From contig NZ_CP112866.1 of NCBI RefSeq assembly GCF_026410085.1, forward strand, positions 3,162,001 to 3,226,000: DNA of 64,000 nt, read 5' to 3'. Shown piece after piece: positions 9,440-17,285 of the stretch. The stretch is from Pseudomonas quebecensis. GTDB taxonomy: Bacteria; Pseudomonadota; Gammaproteobacteria; Pseudomonadales; Pseudomonadaceae. The notes under the pieces were generated by a model. It was not told the DNA's origin, did no database searches, and was given only the letters and a program-made list of their open reading frames with translations. The position numbers and the translations under genes are program-made. How positions within the stretch are numbered: the first letter of the stretch is position 1; each line of letters starts with the position of its first letter.

Positions 9440-11434
9440 ATGACCATTGGATCCAGCTTCAATTGCCCCGCAGATATCGCTCAGCAAAATCATCGCAAAA
9501 AGCGAACCGCAAACGAAAAATGGAGAGCGTCGTTCCCCAATCCCCCTGACTTGTGCTTCGACTATCGCACACTAGTTGAGCAAGACAATGGAATTGCCCA
9601 AACGACCGACGCCAGCCACAGAATCTGCGTGATAGGTGCAGGTATTACCGGCTTAACGACTGCTCGCGAATTACATAGATGCGGTTTCAAAAATATTACG
9701 CTGATTGAAAAATCAACACGCGTGGGGGGCCGTCATCTTACAGCCCTCGGCAATAACAATACGGCAACTGTCGGCCGCCCTCCTTTTGAGTTAGGTGCAA
9801 TGAGAATGCCTTTTTTTAATAAGACAAATGAGCCTCCTAAGGAAGGCCGTTCGCTCATGGCCTATTATGCAAGCGAGTTCGAACTGGTCCATTCTGACTT
9901 TCCAAACCCCGGCAGCGCTGCTGTCCAGTCAACCGGCATCTATTTGCGAGAAGGCTGCCTGGCAGGAAAAAGTGATCCGACCATGCTTATTTGGAAAAAT
10001 GAAGATGGGAAAACAGCTCCACCTGGAGATATCTTAGGTCCGGTCTTCACCAAATGGAAAACATTTTCCGAGCGAATGACATTACATATAGCCCAACATT
10101 ACGGCAGTGAATACTGGGAAACAATGTGGGCCGAAATAGTAAAAAAATACGAAGCAATTTCATTTCGAAATCTTGTAAAAATGCCCGCTATAGATCATTG
10201 GTTACAGAGTGATCCTGGAAATTTTGGTGGAATGGGTATGACTGCGCAAGAGTCTGCTATTTTTTACTCCATCGGTATTGGTGACGGTAGTTGGGGAGCA
10301 TTCTACGACGTCTGTTCAATTTATCCGATACGCACCGCAATGTTCGGTTTCAGCAGCCACCTACAGTTAATTCATGGGCGCGTGCACCCGGATGGTACGC
10401 CCATGCCATCACCGTATCTTGACGTTAGAGAAATAAGTGACTCAAGAGGACTTAGATTTAGCAAACCCAATTATATTGGTCTCGCCTCGCTGGCCGAATC
10501 TCTATTATTCATAAAACCTAGAGAGACCACGGAATCATTGTATGAACACCTGATAAAAAACCCTAACGGCCTATTAACAAACAGCGCTGTGACAAAAATC
10601 AAAAAACTCAAAAATGGCAAGACGAGGGTTTATTACGACTGGAACTCCACACACCCTCACATAGCGAAACAAGAATTTATCGATGCCGACTCTGTCGTCA
10701 TGACACTTCCTTCGTGGCTCATAGAAACGCAAATTCTGCTGGAGGGATTCAATCAAAAAATGCTGCCTTTTGAAACGACAACTGCTTACAAGACGGCACA
10801 CTGGGAAAGTAGCTGCAAAGTATATGCACCGCTCAAGAAATCTTTTTTAAATAACAACAAGAACATACCGCAAGCAATAGTAACCGACACATTCATACAC
10901 GACGCCTACACTTACCGTTACAACAACAGCAACACCTACGACTGCATTTTATTGAGCTACACATGGGAAGATGATGCATTAAAACTCTCGTCATTCAGCA
11001 ACAAGGAACTCGTCGACAAGTGCATAGCAGAACTGGACAGAATACTTCTGAATTCCGACAACATTAGAGAACGCATATCGCCCTATATAGGACGTGAGCA
11101 AGCCGTCGTCCAGAGATGGATGCAAGACAAAAACTCTTTGGGTTGTGCAAAGCTCTATCGTCCGGGGACCTATTACGAAGCAGTAGGACTTATGAAATAC
11201 AACAGAGACTTCTCTTTTATCTCTGGACTTTACCTTTGCGGCGAATCCTTTTCCGTAGACGCAGGCTGGACCGAGCCCTGCTTTAGAGGAGCCGTCGATA
11301 CCGTGATTAACATCTGTAACAAAACTAAAGCGAGCTTCAACGGCGGCTTTAGCATGCGAGATTACCCTGAATACAAAACAGAGTACGCAGTACTTGTAAA
11401 GGAAACTGACTACAAGACAAACGGAATTGTCTGA
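9440..11434 (+). CDS. Flavin amine oxidase, amide-forming amino-acid 2-monooxygenase family (DavB/IaaM/PAO-like)
   Basis: A 664-residue FAD enzyme, with no export signal seen. The dinucleotide motif VIGAGITG (G66, G68, G71) is followed by LIEKSTRVGGR, with E90 in the ribose-binding position. FELGAMRMP places an Arg (R122) where relatives hold the substrate carboxylate. SYTWEDDALKL and the C-terminal GWTEPCFRGAVDTV (609-622) are shared with lysine, tryptophan and phenylalanine 2-monooxygenases. Those enzymes convert an amino acid to its amide, and the next gene encodes an amidase, so a DavB-DavA style two-step route is likely. The substrate is not deducible. About 60 residues precede the FAD motif; in phenylalanine oxidase such a region is a pro-segment. 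The DNA is clearly AT-richer than its neighbours, suggesting acquisition. The ribosome site is weak. Confidence 0.85.
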   Translation: MTIGSSFNCPADIAQQNHRKKRTANEKWRASFPNPPDLCFDYRTLVEQDNGIAQTTDASHRICVIGAGITGLTTARELHRCGFKNITLIEKSTRVGGRHLTALGNNNTATVGRPPFELGAMRMPFFNKTNEPPKEGRSLMAYYASEFELVHSDFPNPGSAAVQSTGIYLREGCLAGKSDPTMLIWKNEDGKTAPPGDILGPVFTKWKTFSERMTLHIAQHYGSEYWETMWAEIVKKYEAISFRNLVKMPAIDHWLQSDPGNFGGMGMTAQESAIFYSIGIGDGSWGAFYDVCSIYPIRTAMFGFSSHLQLIHGRVHPDGTPMPSPYLDVREISDSRGLRFSKPNYIGLASLAESLLFIKPRETTESLYEHLIKNPNGLLTNSAVTKIKKLKNGKTRVYYDWNSTHPHIAKQEFIDADSVVMTLPSWLIETQILLEGFNQKMLPFETTTAYKTAHWESSCKVYAPLKKSFLNNNKNIPQAIVTDTFIHDAYTYRYNNSNTYDCILLSYTWEDDALKLSSFSNKELVDKCIAELDRILLNSDNIRERISPYIGREQAVVQRWMQDKNSLGCAKLYRPGTYYEAVGLMKYNRDFSFISGLYLCGESFSVDAGWTEPCFRGAVDTVINICNKTKASFNGGFSMRDYPEYKTEYAVLVKETDYKTNGIV

Positions 11435-11510
11435 CTTCCATTTAAACATCAACCCGCCTCTTATAAACATTCAACCACTTCCGGTTGCATAACAATAAGA
11501 GGTTTACCTC

Positions 11511-12398
11511 ATGAACTCTCCAATAAGCCCCGCCCGCGTCGCCGTCATTCAGTTCGACCCACAGGTTGGAATAGCCAATCGAGAAGACAACCTGCGTCAA
11601 AGCCTCGCGCTCGCAGCCGAAGCGGCAAACGGTGGCGCCAATCTGATCGTGCTGCCGGAATTGTCCAATTGCGGTTATTTCTTCAGCAGCCGGCAGGACG
11701 CATTCGATCACGCAGAGCCTGTGCCGAACGGACCAAGCGTTCGCGAATGGACGGACTTTGCCTGCAGGCACCAGGTGTACCTGGCAGCCGGTCTGAACGA
11801 GATAGACGGCAGTCAGCTGTTCAACACAGCAGTGTTGCTGGGACCCGATGGGTTCATAGGCAAGTACCGCAAAGCCCATCTATGGAACCTGGAAAAGCTC
11901 TGGTTCACACCCGGCGACACCGGGTTTCCGGTGTTTGAAACGCCCATAGGCCGCATCGGCCTGTTGATCTGCTGGGACATCTGGTTCCCGGAAGTGCCAC
12001 GTATCCTCAGCCAACAAGGCGCCGATATTATCTGCAGCCTGAACAACTGGGTGTGGACGCCGCCGCCGCTGTTCGATGAAGCCGGCAAGTGCATGGCCTC
12101 GTACCTGACCATGACCGCCGCGCATGTGAACAACGTGTTTATCGCCGCCGCCAGCCGCATTGGCCAAGAGCGGGATGCACGCTACCTCGGCTGCTCGTTG
12201 ATTGCCGGAACCAATGGCTGGCCGATCGGTGAAGTGGCGTCGGCCAATCGCCAGGAAATTCTATTTGCCGACATCGACGTCACCAGCGCCCGCAGCGCGC
12301 CGATCTGGAACAGCCTCAATGACCTGCAACGCGACCGACGCAATGATCTATACGATCAGATGCTGGGCTATGCCCATCATCCTGCCCTGCCTCGCTGA
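11511..12398 (+). CDS. Nitrilase-superfamily carbon-nitrogen hydrolase (probable amidase)
   Basis: A 295-residue cytoplasmic hydrolase with the complete Glu-Lys-Cys triad: E50 in LPELSNCGY, K121 in YRKAHLW and C154 in CWDIWFPE. It starts 76 bases after the flavin monooxygenase with AAGAGG ahead of the ATG. In lysine and related pathways (DavB then DavA) an enzyme of this fold hydrolyses the amide made by the monooxygenase to the acid plus ammonia, and this is the role I infer here. Its base composition is closer to the chromosome than that of the upstream gene. A general omega-amidase role cannot be excluded. Confidence 0.87.
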   Translation: MNSPISPARVAVIQFDPQVGIANREDNLRQSLALAAEAANGGANLIVLPELSNCGYFFSSRQDAFDHAEPVPNGPSVREWTDFACRHQVYLAAGLNEIDGSQLFNTAVLLGPDGFIGKYRKAHLWNLEKLWFTPGDTGFPVFETPIGRIGLLICWDIWFPEVPRILSQQGADIICSLNNWVWTPPPLFDEAGKCMASYLTMTAAHVNNVFIAAASRIGQERDARYLGCSLIAGTNGWPIGEVASANRQEILFADIDVTSARSAPIWNSLNDLQRDRRNDLYDQMLGYAHHPALPR

Positions 12399-12412
12399 GC
12401 GGAGGGCCATTC

Positions 12413-13582
12413 ATGGAGCCTTTACTGACCAAGAAGACGTCCGCGCGTTCACGCCTGGATATAACGGTCCTGACCCTGGGACTCATTGCGACCTTGTTGA
12501 TGCTCTGGGTGGTCTCCAACCACCAGGGCTCATGGCCTGGCTACCGCGACATGGTCACGGCCCTGCCGCATCCGGCGGCGTGGTTGCGCTGGGTCACAGG
12601 CGATATCAGCGAGGTCGCGTTCTACAAGCATGAGCTGGCATCACTGGGCCTGCTGAGCGGCGCTTATCTGGCCTGGTGGGCAAGCCGACAGGGCAAAGCC
12701 TGGCAGGGCTTTTCCATCTCTTATGGCACTGGCTTATGGCCCTGGCTGGTGACCAGCTCATTGATCGGCCTATTGCTCAGTAACCTGCTGTGGGGCTGGA
12801 GTGTCACGGCAGACACTTGGCAGCCGACCTTCGCGGCGTTTGTTTCATTGCCGGCAGCGATGGTGCTGATGTTTGGCGGTGGCTGGAAGGTCACCCTCAA
12901 CGGCGCAGTGCTGGGCGCGCTGCTGGTTACGCCCATGTGCCTGCTGATCGTGAACCTGGTGTGCGTACCGATGGGCCTGCCCGCTGTAATCGGCAACGTG
13001 CTGGGCATGGCAATCGGGAGCGTCCTTGCATTCATACTGTGCCATCGGGTGCCCTCGCTGGTGCGTTCGAACTGCATCGCCCCAGAGAGGCCGGCCCCTG
13101 TTGCGCCTGCTCGCTATGGTGTGGTCTGGAGCGTGCGTCGAGTGCTGGCCGACTTTTCCGAAGCGCCATTTTTCGGCAATGAACTGGCCAGTCTCGGTCT
13201 GTTGGCGGGTGCGTTGCTCGCCTATGCGCTCAACCCGATAAGTCCGGCGTATGGCTCGGGCCTGCTCTTGTACATGATCGGCGCACAGGCAATGACATCG
13301 GCAGCTGGGGTGGTGATATGGCGCCGGCAATGGATACGGCACGGCTGGTATCCCACCTACGTTCCGCTGGTGTCAGTGGTCCCGGCGGCTGTGTTGACCC
13401 ATGGCGGAAGCTGGACGGTAATGGGAGCCAGTGCACTGCTTGGCGCACTGGTCGCACCACCGCTGGCCTTTGCGATTGCGTCGAGGCTACCCGGGCATTT
13501 TCACCCCTATATCGGCAACGTGATCTCAATGGCGTTGAGTACGCTGATGATCGTGCCCATCGTCGGCTGGTTGGCGAGTTAA
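12413..13582 (+). CDS. Polytopic membrane protein with two homologous halves, unknown function
   Basis: A 389-residue very hydrophobic protein that I cannot assign to a family. It has an internal duplication. ELASLGLLSGAYLAW (about residue 70) recurs as ELASLGLLAGALLAY (about 260). QPTFAAFVSLPAA followed by GGGWKVTLNGAVLGALL (about 140-175) recurs as YPTYVPLVSVVPAA followed by GGSWTVMGASALLGALV (about 310-345). This two-repeat design is common in transporters and channels. It lies 14 bases after the amidase with a strong GGAGGG site, so it is surely in the same operon. Import of the substrate or export of the product is the simplest guess, not shown by sequence. An IR at 13593 marks the operon end. 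Confidence 0.75.
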   Translation: MEPLLTKKTSARSRLDITVLTLGLIATLLMLWVVSNHQGSWPGYRDMVTALPHPAAWLRWVTGDISEVAFYKHELASLGLLSGAYLAWWASRQGKAWQGFSISYGTGLWPWLVTSSLIGLLLSNLLWGWSVTADTWQPTFAAFVSLPAAMVLMFGGGWKVTLNGAVLGALLVTPMCLLIVNLVCVPMGLPAVIGNVLGMAIGSVLAFILCHRVPSLVRSNCIAPERPAPVAPARYGVVWSVRRVLADFSEAPFFGNELASLGLLAGALLAYALNPISPAYGSGLLLYMIGAQAMTSAAGVVIWRRQWIRHGWYPTYVPLVSVVPAAVLTHGGSWTVMGASALLGALVAPPLAFAIASRLPGHFHPYIGNVISMALSTLMIVPIVGWLAS

Positions 13583-13592
13583 CGTTTCGCGG

Positions 13593-13619
13593 GCACGGGC
13601 CGAACCAATCGGCCCGTGC
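13593..13619 (+). terminator. GC-rich hairpin after the amine oxidase/amidase operon
   Basis: A perfect 10-bp inverted repeat, GCACGGGCCG and CGGCCCGTGC, with a 7-base loop, begins 10 bases after the stop of the membrane protein gene. There is no T-run after it, so it may act as an mRNA-stabilising or pausing hairpin rather than a true intrinsic terminator. Confidence 0.5.
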
Positions 13620-13705
13620 ATTCGCCTCCCGCACTGGGAAATGGCTCTGCACTATCATGAGGCCAGGGTGTCGTAATTTGCATGCGCCCATACTCAGGAG
13701 AAACC

Positions 13706-15202
13706 ATGCCCCAGGATGTCCTTGCCAAAGAAACCAACCGCCGCCAGCTGCAGCAGATCATCTCCGGACTCTCCGACGGAATCATCCTGGCCGAAGTCGA
13801 CCAGACAATCCTTTGGGCCAATGAAGCCGCGCTGACCATGCACGGGGTGGATGATGTCGCGGCATTGGGCGCCAATACCCGGGAATATGCTGAACGCTTT
13901 GCCTTGCGTTATCGCAATAATCATCCCGTGCAGTTGGAAAACTACCCCCTCGCCCGCGCGGCGGCTGGTGATGAATTCAGCGATGTGGTGGTGGAGGTCA
14001 CCCCCACCGCCGGCGAAGAGAAAACCTGGGTTCACCGCCTACGCAGCCTGGTGATCAGCGATGCCCGTGGTGAGCCTGAATTGCTGGTGCTGATCCTCAG
14101 CGACGCCACTGAATGGGCCAGCGCCGAGCAGCGTTTCGAAAAAACCTTCAATGCCAACCCAGCGCCCGCAGTGATCTGCCGCCTGAGCGACCTGCGTTAC
14201 ATCAAGGTGAACCAGGGCTTCCTGGAAATGACCGGCTATAACCGCGACCAGGTCATCGGCCGCTCGGTGTACGAGCTCGACGTGCTCGAACACGCCGAGC
14301 GCAGGGACCTGGCCATTCAGCGCCTGGGCGAAGGTGCGACTATTCCACAGATGCAGGCCGAGCTGAAACTGCCCGAAGGCGGCAGCAAGTTGGTGATCGT
14401 CGCTGGCCAGCCGCTGGATATGAATGAAGAAGATTGCATGCTGTTCTCCTTCACCGACCTGGAACCGCGACGCAAGGCGGAAATCGCTTTGCGCCAGAGT
14501 GAAGAGCGCTTCGCCAAATCGTTCCGCCTGACGCCGGTGCCGACGCTGGTGTGCAACGCCGCCAACCGGCAAGTGGTGGATATCAACGAAGCCTTCATGA
14601 CTATCACCGGGCACACCAGTGAAGAATTGATCGGCAAATCCATCGAAGACATCCACTTCATCGACAGCCCGCAAGCGGGCGCCCAGCTCTTCGCCACCCT
14701 GGAAAAAGCCGGCAATCTCGACGGCCAGGACCTCAAGGTGCGCAAGAAAGGCAATGAGGTCATCGACTGCGTGGTGTGGGCCGACACCGTAGTCATTCAG
14801 GATATGCCGTGCTATCTGCTGGTGATGATGAACATCACCGAGCGCAAACGCTCCGAACTGGAACTGGTGGCGGCCATTGAGGAAGTGATGCAGGACGCGT
14901 CCTGGTTCAGCCAGACGTTGATCGAGAAACTGGCCAATGCCAAGGGCGTCAACAGCCCCGACCTGCCGAACGTGGCGTTTACCGACCTCACCGCCCGCGA
15001 GCGCGACGTGCTGGGCCTGATCTGCGAAGGCCTGGCCGACAAGGAGATCGCTCTGCGTCTGAAACTGGCGCCCAATACGGTGCGCAACCATGTCGCGACG
15101 GTGTATTCCAAGCTGGGTGTGCACAGCCGCAGCGCGGCAATCGTCTGGGCCCGTGAGCGCGGGCTGTTTGCCGGGGAATTACGCCTTAAAAACAGGCGCT
15201 GA
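13706..15202 (+). CDS. PAS-domain LuxR-type transcriptional regulator
   Basis: A 498-residue soluble protein with three PAS-like segments and a C-terminal LuxR helix-turn-helix. The PAS segments are at about 10-145, 150-265 (NPAPAVICRLSDLRYIKVNQ) and 275-390 (TPVPTLVCNAANRQVVDINE). The DNA-binding part starts at TARERDVLGLICEGLADKEI near the end. There is no kinase or receiver domain, so it should sense a small molecule or redox state directly. ATG 13706 is chosen for the strong AGGAG 7 bases upstream. It follows the amine oxidase operon on the same strand by about 120 bases and may regulate it, but nothing in the sequence proves that. Confidence 0.87.
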   Translation: MPQDVLAKETNRRQLQQIISGLSDGIILAEVDQTILWANEAALTMHGVDDVAALGANTREYAERFALRYRNNHPVQLENYPLARAAAGDEFSDVVVEVTPTAGEEKTWVHRLRSLVISDARGEPELLVLILSDATEWASAEQRFEKTFNANPAPAVICRLSDLRYIKVNQGFLEMTGYNRDQVIGRSVYELDVLEHAERRDLAIQRLGEGATIPQMQAELKLPEGGSKLVIVAGQPLDMNEEDCMLFSFTDLEPRRKAEIALRQSEERFAKSFRLTPVPTLVCNAANRQVVDINEAFMTITGHTSEELIGKSIEDIHFIDSPQAGAQLFATLEKAGNLDGQDLKVRKKGNEVIDCVVWADTVVIQDMPCYLLVMMNITERKRSELELVAAIEEVMQDASWFSQTLIEKLANAKGVNSPDLPNVAFTDLTARERDVLGLICEGLADKEIALRLKLAPNTVRNHVATVYSKLGVHSRSAAIVWARERGLFAGELRLKNRR

Positions 15203-15212
15203 TCATGCAAAT

Positions 15213-15231
15213 GCACTAGTGCAGCTAGTGC
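15213..15231. promoter_or_regulatory. Short inverted repeat between the PAS-LuxR gene and the DUF1652 gene
   Basis: GCACTA, 7 bases, TAGTGC; the left side also contains the 10-bp palindrome GCACTAGTGC. It lies 11 bases after the regulator stop and about 75 bases before the next start. It could be a regulator-binding site or a small hairpin; no function is shown. Confidence 0.3.
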
Positions 15232-15304
15232 GAATTCGCCTTATAGCGCAGCGGTGCAATCAATAACCTTTCAGGCGTCGAATTGGATGCCTGAAGGAAC
15301 CCGA

Positions 15305-15574
15305 ATGTTTACCCTCGCTCAACTGCGAAATTGCATCGAAGAAGGCCTGTCGCCACTGACCTGCGAATTTACCCTGTGTCGGGATGCCTCATTGACCCTC
15401 AAGGTCTATGACGCCGAAACCGGCCGAGTGGACCTGGTAGTGACCGGGATCAGCACCAACCGGCTGCAGACCCAAGAGCAAGTGAAAAAAATGGTGGAAG
15501 AGCTGCGCTACGAGTTGCAAAGCAACAATGTGGGCAAGCTCACGCTGGACGACCTTCCTTTATCGACCACGTAA
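15305..15574 (+). CDS. DUF1652 family small protein
   Basis: An 89-residue protein of a family found mostly in Pseudomonas, function unknown. It begins MFTLAQLRNCIEEGLSPLTC and contains the typical ISTNRLQTQEQVKKMVEELR stretch. ATG 15305 has AAGGAA 6 bases upstream; the frame is open 51 bases further but without a ribosome site. It stands alone and is followed by a good terminator at 15596-15628. Confidence 0.8.
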   Translation: MFTLAQLRNCIEEGLSPLTCEFTLCRDASLTLKVYDAETGRVDLVVTGISTNRLQTQEQVKKMVEELRYELQSNNVGKLTLDDLPLSTT

Positions 15575-15595
15575 TAAAACCCGCTCTCCTGCGGC

Positions 15596-15628
15596 AGGTA
15601 ACACGGCCCTTGCGGCCGGTTACCTTTA
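15596..15628 (+). terminator. Intrinsic terminator after the DUF1652 gene
   Basis: A stem AGGTAAC...GTTACCT with an inner GGCC/GGCC pair, followed by a short T-run. It begins 22 bases after the DUF1652 stop. The minus-strand RcnB-like gene ends 28 bases further on, so it may serve both converging transcripts. Confidence 0.65.
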
Positions 15629-15655
15629 TCCGAGGCACTTGACGTTACCAGCGGG

Positions 15656-15964
15656 TTACTTCTTGACGGGGGTAATCTCGAGGATCGTACCGTTAGTGGT
15701 TTTGAGCAGCACAAACTTGTCGCCCACACGCGTCCATTGGCTTTCTTCCTCTGGTTGCTTGAGGCCGCGTTTTTTCCAGTCGGTGACCGCCGACTCCTTG
15801 CGCATCAGCATATCCGGCGCGCGATCGCCCTCTTTCAAATCACGGGCGTTAATGTTGGAAGGTTGCACGGTTTCCTGCGGAGTATCACCGGCCTGAGCGA
15901 CAAAGCTGGCGGTGGACAGGCTGGCGGCGACCAGCAGGCAGGCGGTTAGAATTTTGGATTTCAT
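15656..15964 (-). CDS. RcnB-like periplasmic protein
   Basis: A 102-residue exported protein. The N-terminus MKSKILTACLLVAASLSTAS is a signal peptide with probable cleavage after AQA. The C-terminal part (DWKKRGLKQPEEESQWTRVG then KFVLLKTTNGTILEI) matches the RcnB-like family, named after an E. coli periplasmic nickel/cobalt homeostasis protein; many Pseudomonas members have no known metal link. ATG 15964 is chosen because AAGGAG lies ahead of it; the longer open frame gives an N-terminus without a signal peptide. It is 59 bases downstream of the terpene synthase on the same strand, possibly by chance. Confidence 0.82.
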   Translation of the reverse strand: MKSKILTACLLVAASLSTASFVAQAGDTPQETVQPSNINARDLKEGDRAPDMLMRKESAVTDWKKRGLKQPEEESQWTRVGDKFVLLKTTNGTILEITPVKK

Positions 15965-16023
15965 GGGTGCTCCTTCAATGAATGATGCGTACCCAGGTTC
16001 AGACCCCTGACGCGCGCAATCAT

Positions 16024-17034
16024 TCACCGCATGAAATCCGCTTGATATCGCGCACTGTGCTTGTGCCACTCCAGGTTCCCCGCGATCCAGGCTTTGAGCC
16101 CGTTGAGATAACGCTTCAATAACGGACTTGCCTCTTTGAGCAGTACACGCTCCGCCGCTTCGTATTCCAGCATCACGCCGTCATGGATATCAGCAATCCT
16201 GTCTATCGCCTCTTGAAGCGAGCACTGGTGTTGTGCCGCAAGCAGATACGGCAGTTTGAACGTACCCACCTCGTTCAAATGCTCCTTATAGGCCGAGTAC
16301 AAATCGTTGACTAATGTGGTCGCTAGCGCCGCCAGCGCAGTGACTCGGTGGACCTGCGGCTGCGAATACAGATTAGCCGGGACTTCATAGCCACCGATGG
16401 CGTCAATCAATACCAGGCACGGCCAGAAGCTGTTGATATGACGACTGGCAAGGTACTCAGCGACGGTCGGCCGGGAGTCATAAACACGCCACGCCCCCTC
16501 GGCGGCCATTGCTACAAACATCGCGATACTGATTTGACGCACCCTGGCGACTTGGGACGGCGTGCAAAACTGGCCGACGCGCTGCATATAGGCGCGCAGC
16601 CCCACCAGTACCGGATCGCCGTTGAGCTGGATCTCCAGTTGGGCGTCGAAGGGCGTGGGCAGGTAAGCGGGGTCCATGGCGGCAATCGCGAACGATAAAC
16701 GCGGGGCGACCTGACCGGGGTCGCAACCCAGTGAGCGGTCATCGCAGTAATGGTCGTCGACGGCAAACAGCGCCGCCAGGCACTGGCCTTGCAACAACAG
16801 GCGGTCGGGATCGTCGGTGTCCACATGACACAACATGGCATAGCGACCGAAATCCGAGGCGCGGATGTTGTCCCACTTGCCAGGGAAAATGCCGATGTGT
16901 TCAATCCATTCCATCAGTCGTTCATTCACCACCCGCCCCAATGCGTTATCTATGCGCATGGGAGATGGGCAACGAAGCGCACGCACCTTAAAAGGCGGAA
17001 TAACCGACGGTGAGGCAGCCGAAAATGGGTCCAT
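16024..17034 (-). CDS. Class I terpene synthase, 2-methylisoborneol/2-methylenebornane synthase-like
   Basis: A 336-residue terpene cyclase. The metal-binding aspartate motif is DDHYCDD (D93-D99), a form typical of the methylated-monoterpene synthases. The NSE triad is complete in NDLYSAYKE (N243, S247, E251), followed by the family ending LEWHKHSARY. The proline-containing N-terminus and length fit 2-methylisoborneol and 2-methylenebornane synthases, which cyclise 2-methyl-geranyl diphosphate. In known cases, including P. fluorescens, a C-methyltransferase gene lies beside the synthase; none is visible here on either side. The product is therefore uncertain: it may use ordinary prenyl diphosphates or a distant methyltransferase. 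It faces away from the XRE regulator gene at 17284. The ribosome site is weak. Confidence 0.85.
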   Translation of the reverse strand: MDPFSAASPSVIPPFKVRALRCPSPMRIDNALGRVVNERLMEWIEHIGIFPGKWDNIRASDFGRYAMLCHVDTDDPDRLLLQGQCLAALFAVDDHYCDDRSLGCDPGQVAPRLSFAIAAMDPAYLPTPFDAQLEIQLNGDPVLVGLRAYMQRVGQFCTPSQVARVRQISIAMFVAMAAEGAWRVYDSRPTVAEYLASRHINSFWPCLVLIDAIGGYEVPANLYSQPQVHRVTALAALATTLVNDLYSAYKEHLNEVGTFKLPYLLAAQHQCSLQEAIDRIADIHDGVMLEYEAAERVLLKEASPLLKRYLNGLKAWIAGNLEWHKHSARYQADFMR

Positions 17035-17236
17035 AGCAATATGCCTGATCGTTGTGACTGGGCGGTACCGCTGACCCGACTGCGTGAGTGATGTCTAGAA
17101 AATTAGCCAAGAACTTAACGTTTCGCCATGTCGAGGTTAGAACAGGTGGCTCTCTCTGCCTATTTACCTGATTGACGGGCACTCCATCACGGGCCTCGCC
17201 ACCGGCGATCGCCCACCGATGCGTCGATTGCCATCG

Positions 17237-17285
17237 TGAAATTAATCCTGTAATTTTTCATGAAATTTTAAGAAATAAATTTCAT
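17237..17285. promoter_or_regulatory. Probable operator of the XRE-cupin regulator
   Basis: An AT-rich block directly before the regulator start with repeated TGAAATT/AATTTCA words: TGAAATTAA at 17237, the palindrome TTTCATGAAA at 17257-17266, and AAATTTCATGA running into the start codon. Repeats of this kind next to an autoregulated XRE gene suggest its own binding sites. The spacing also overlaps the start, so binding would block expression. Inference only. Confidence 0.45.

Noticed and set aside
14039..15124. 361-codon minus-strand frame
   Set aside because: Antisense to the PAS-LuxR gene, His/Gln-rich shadow.
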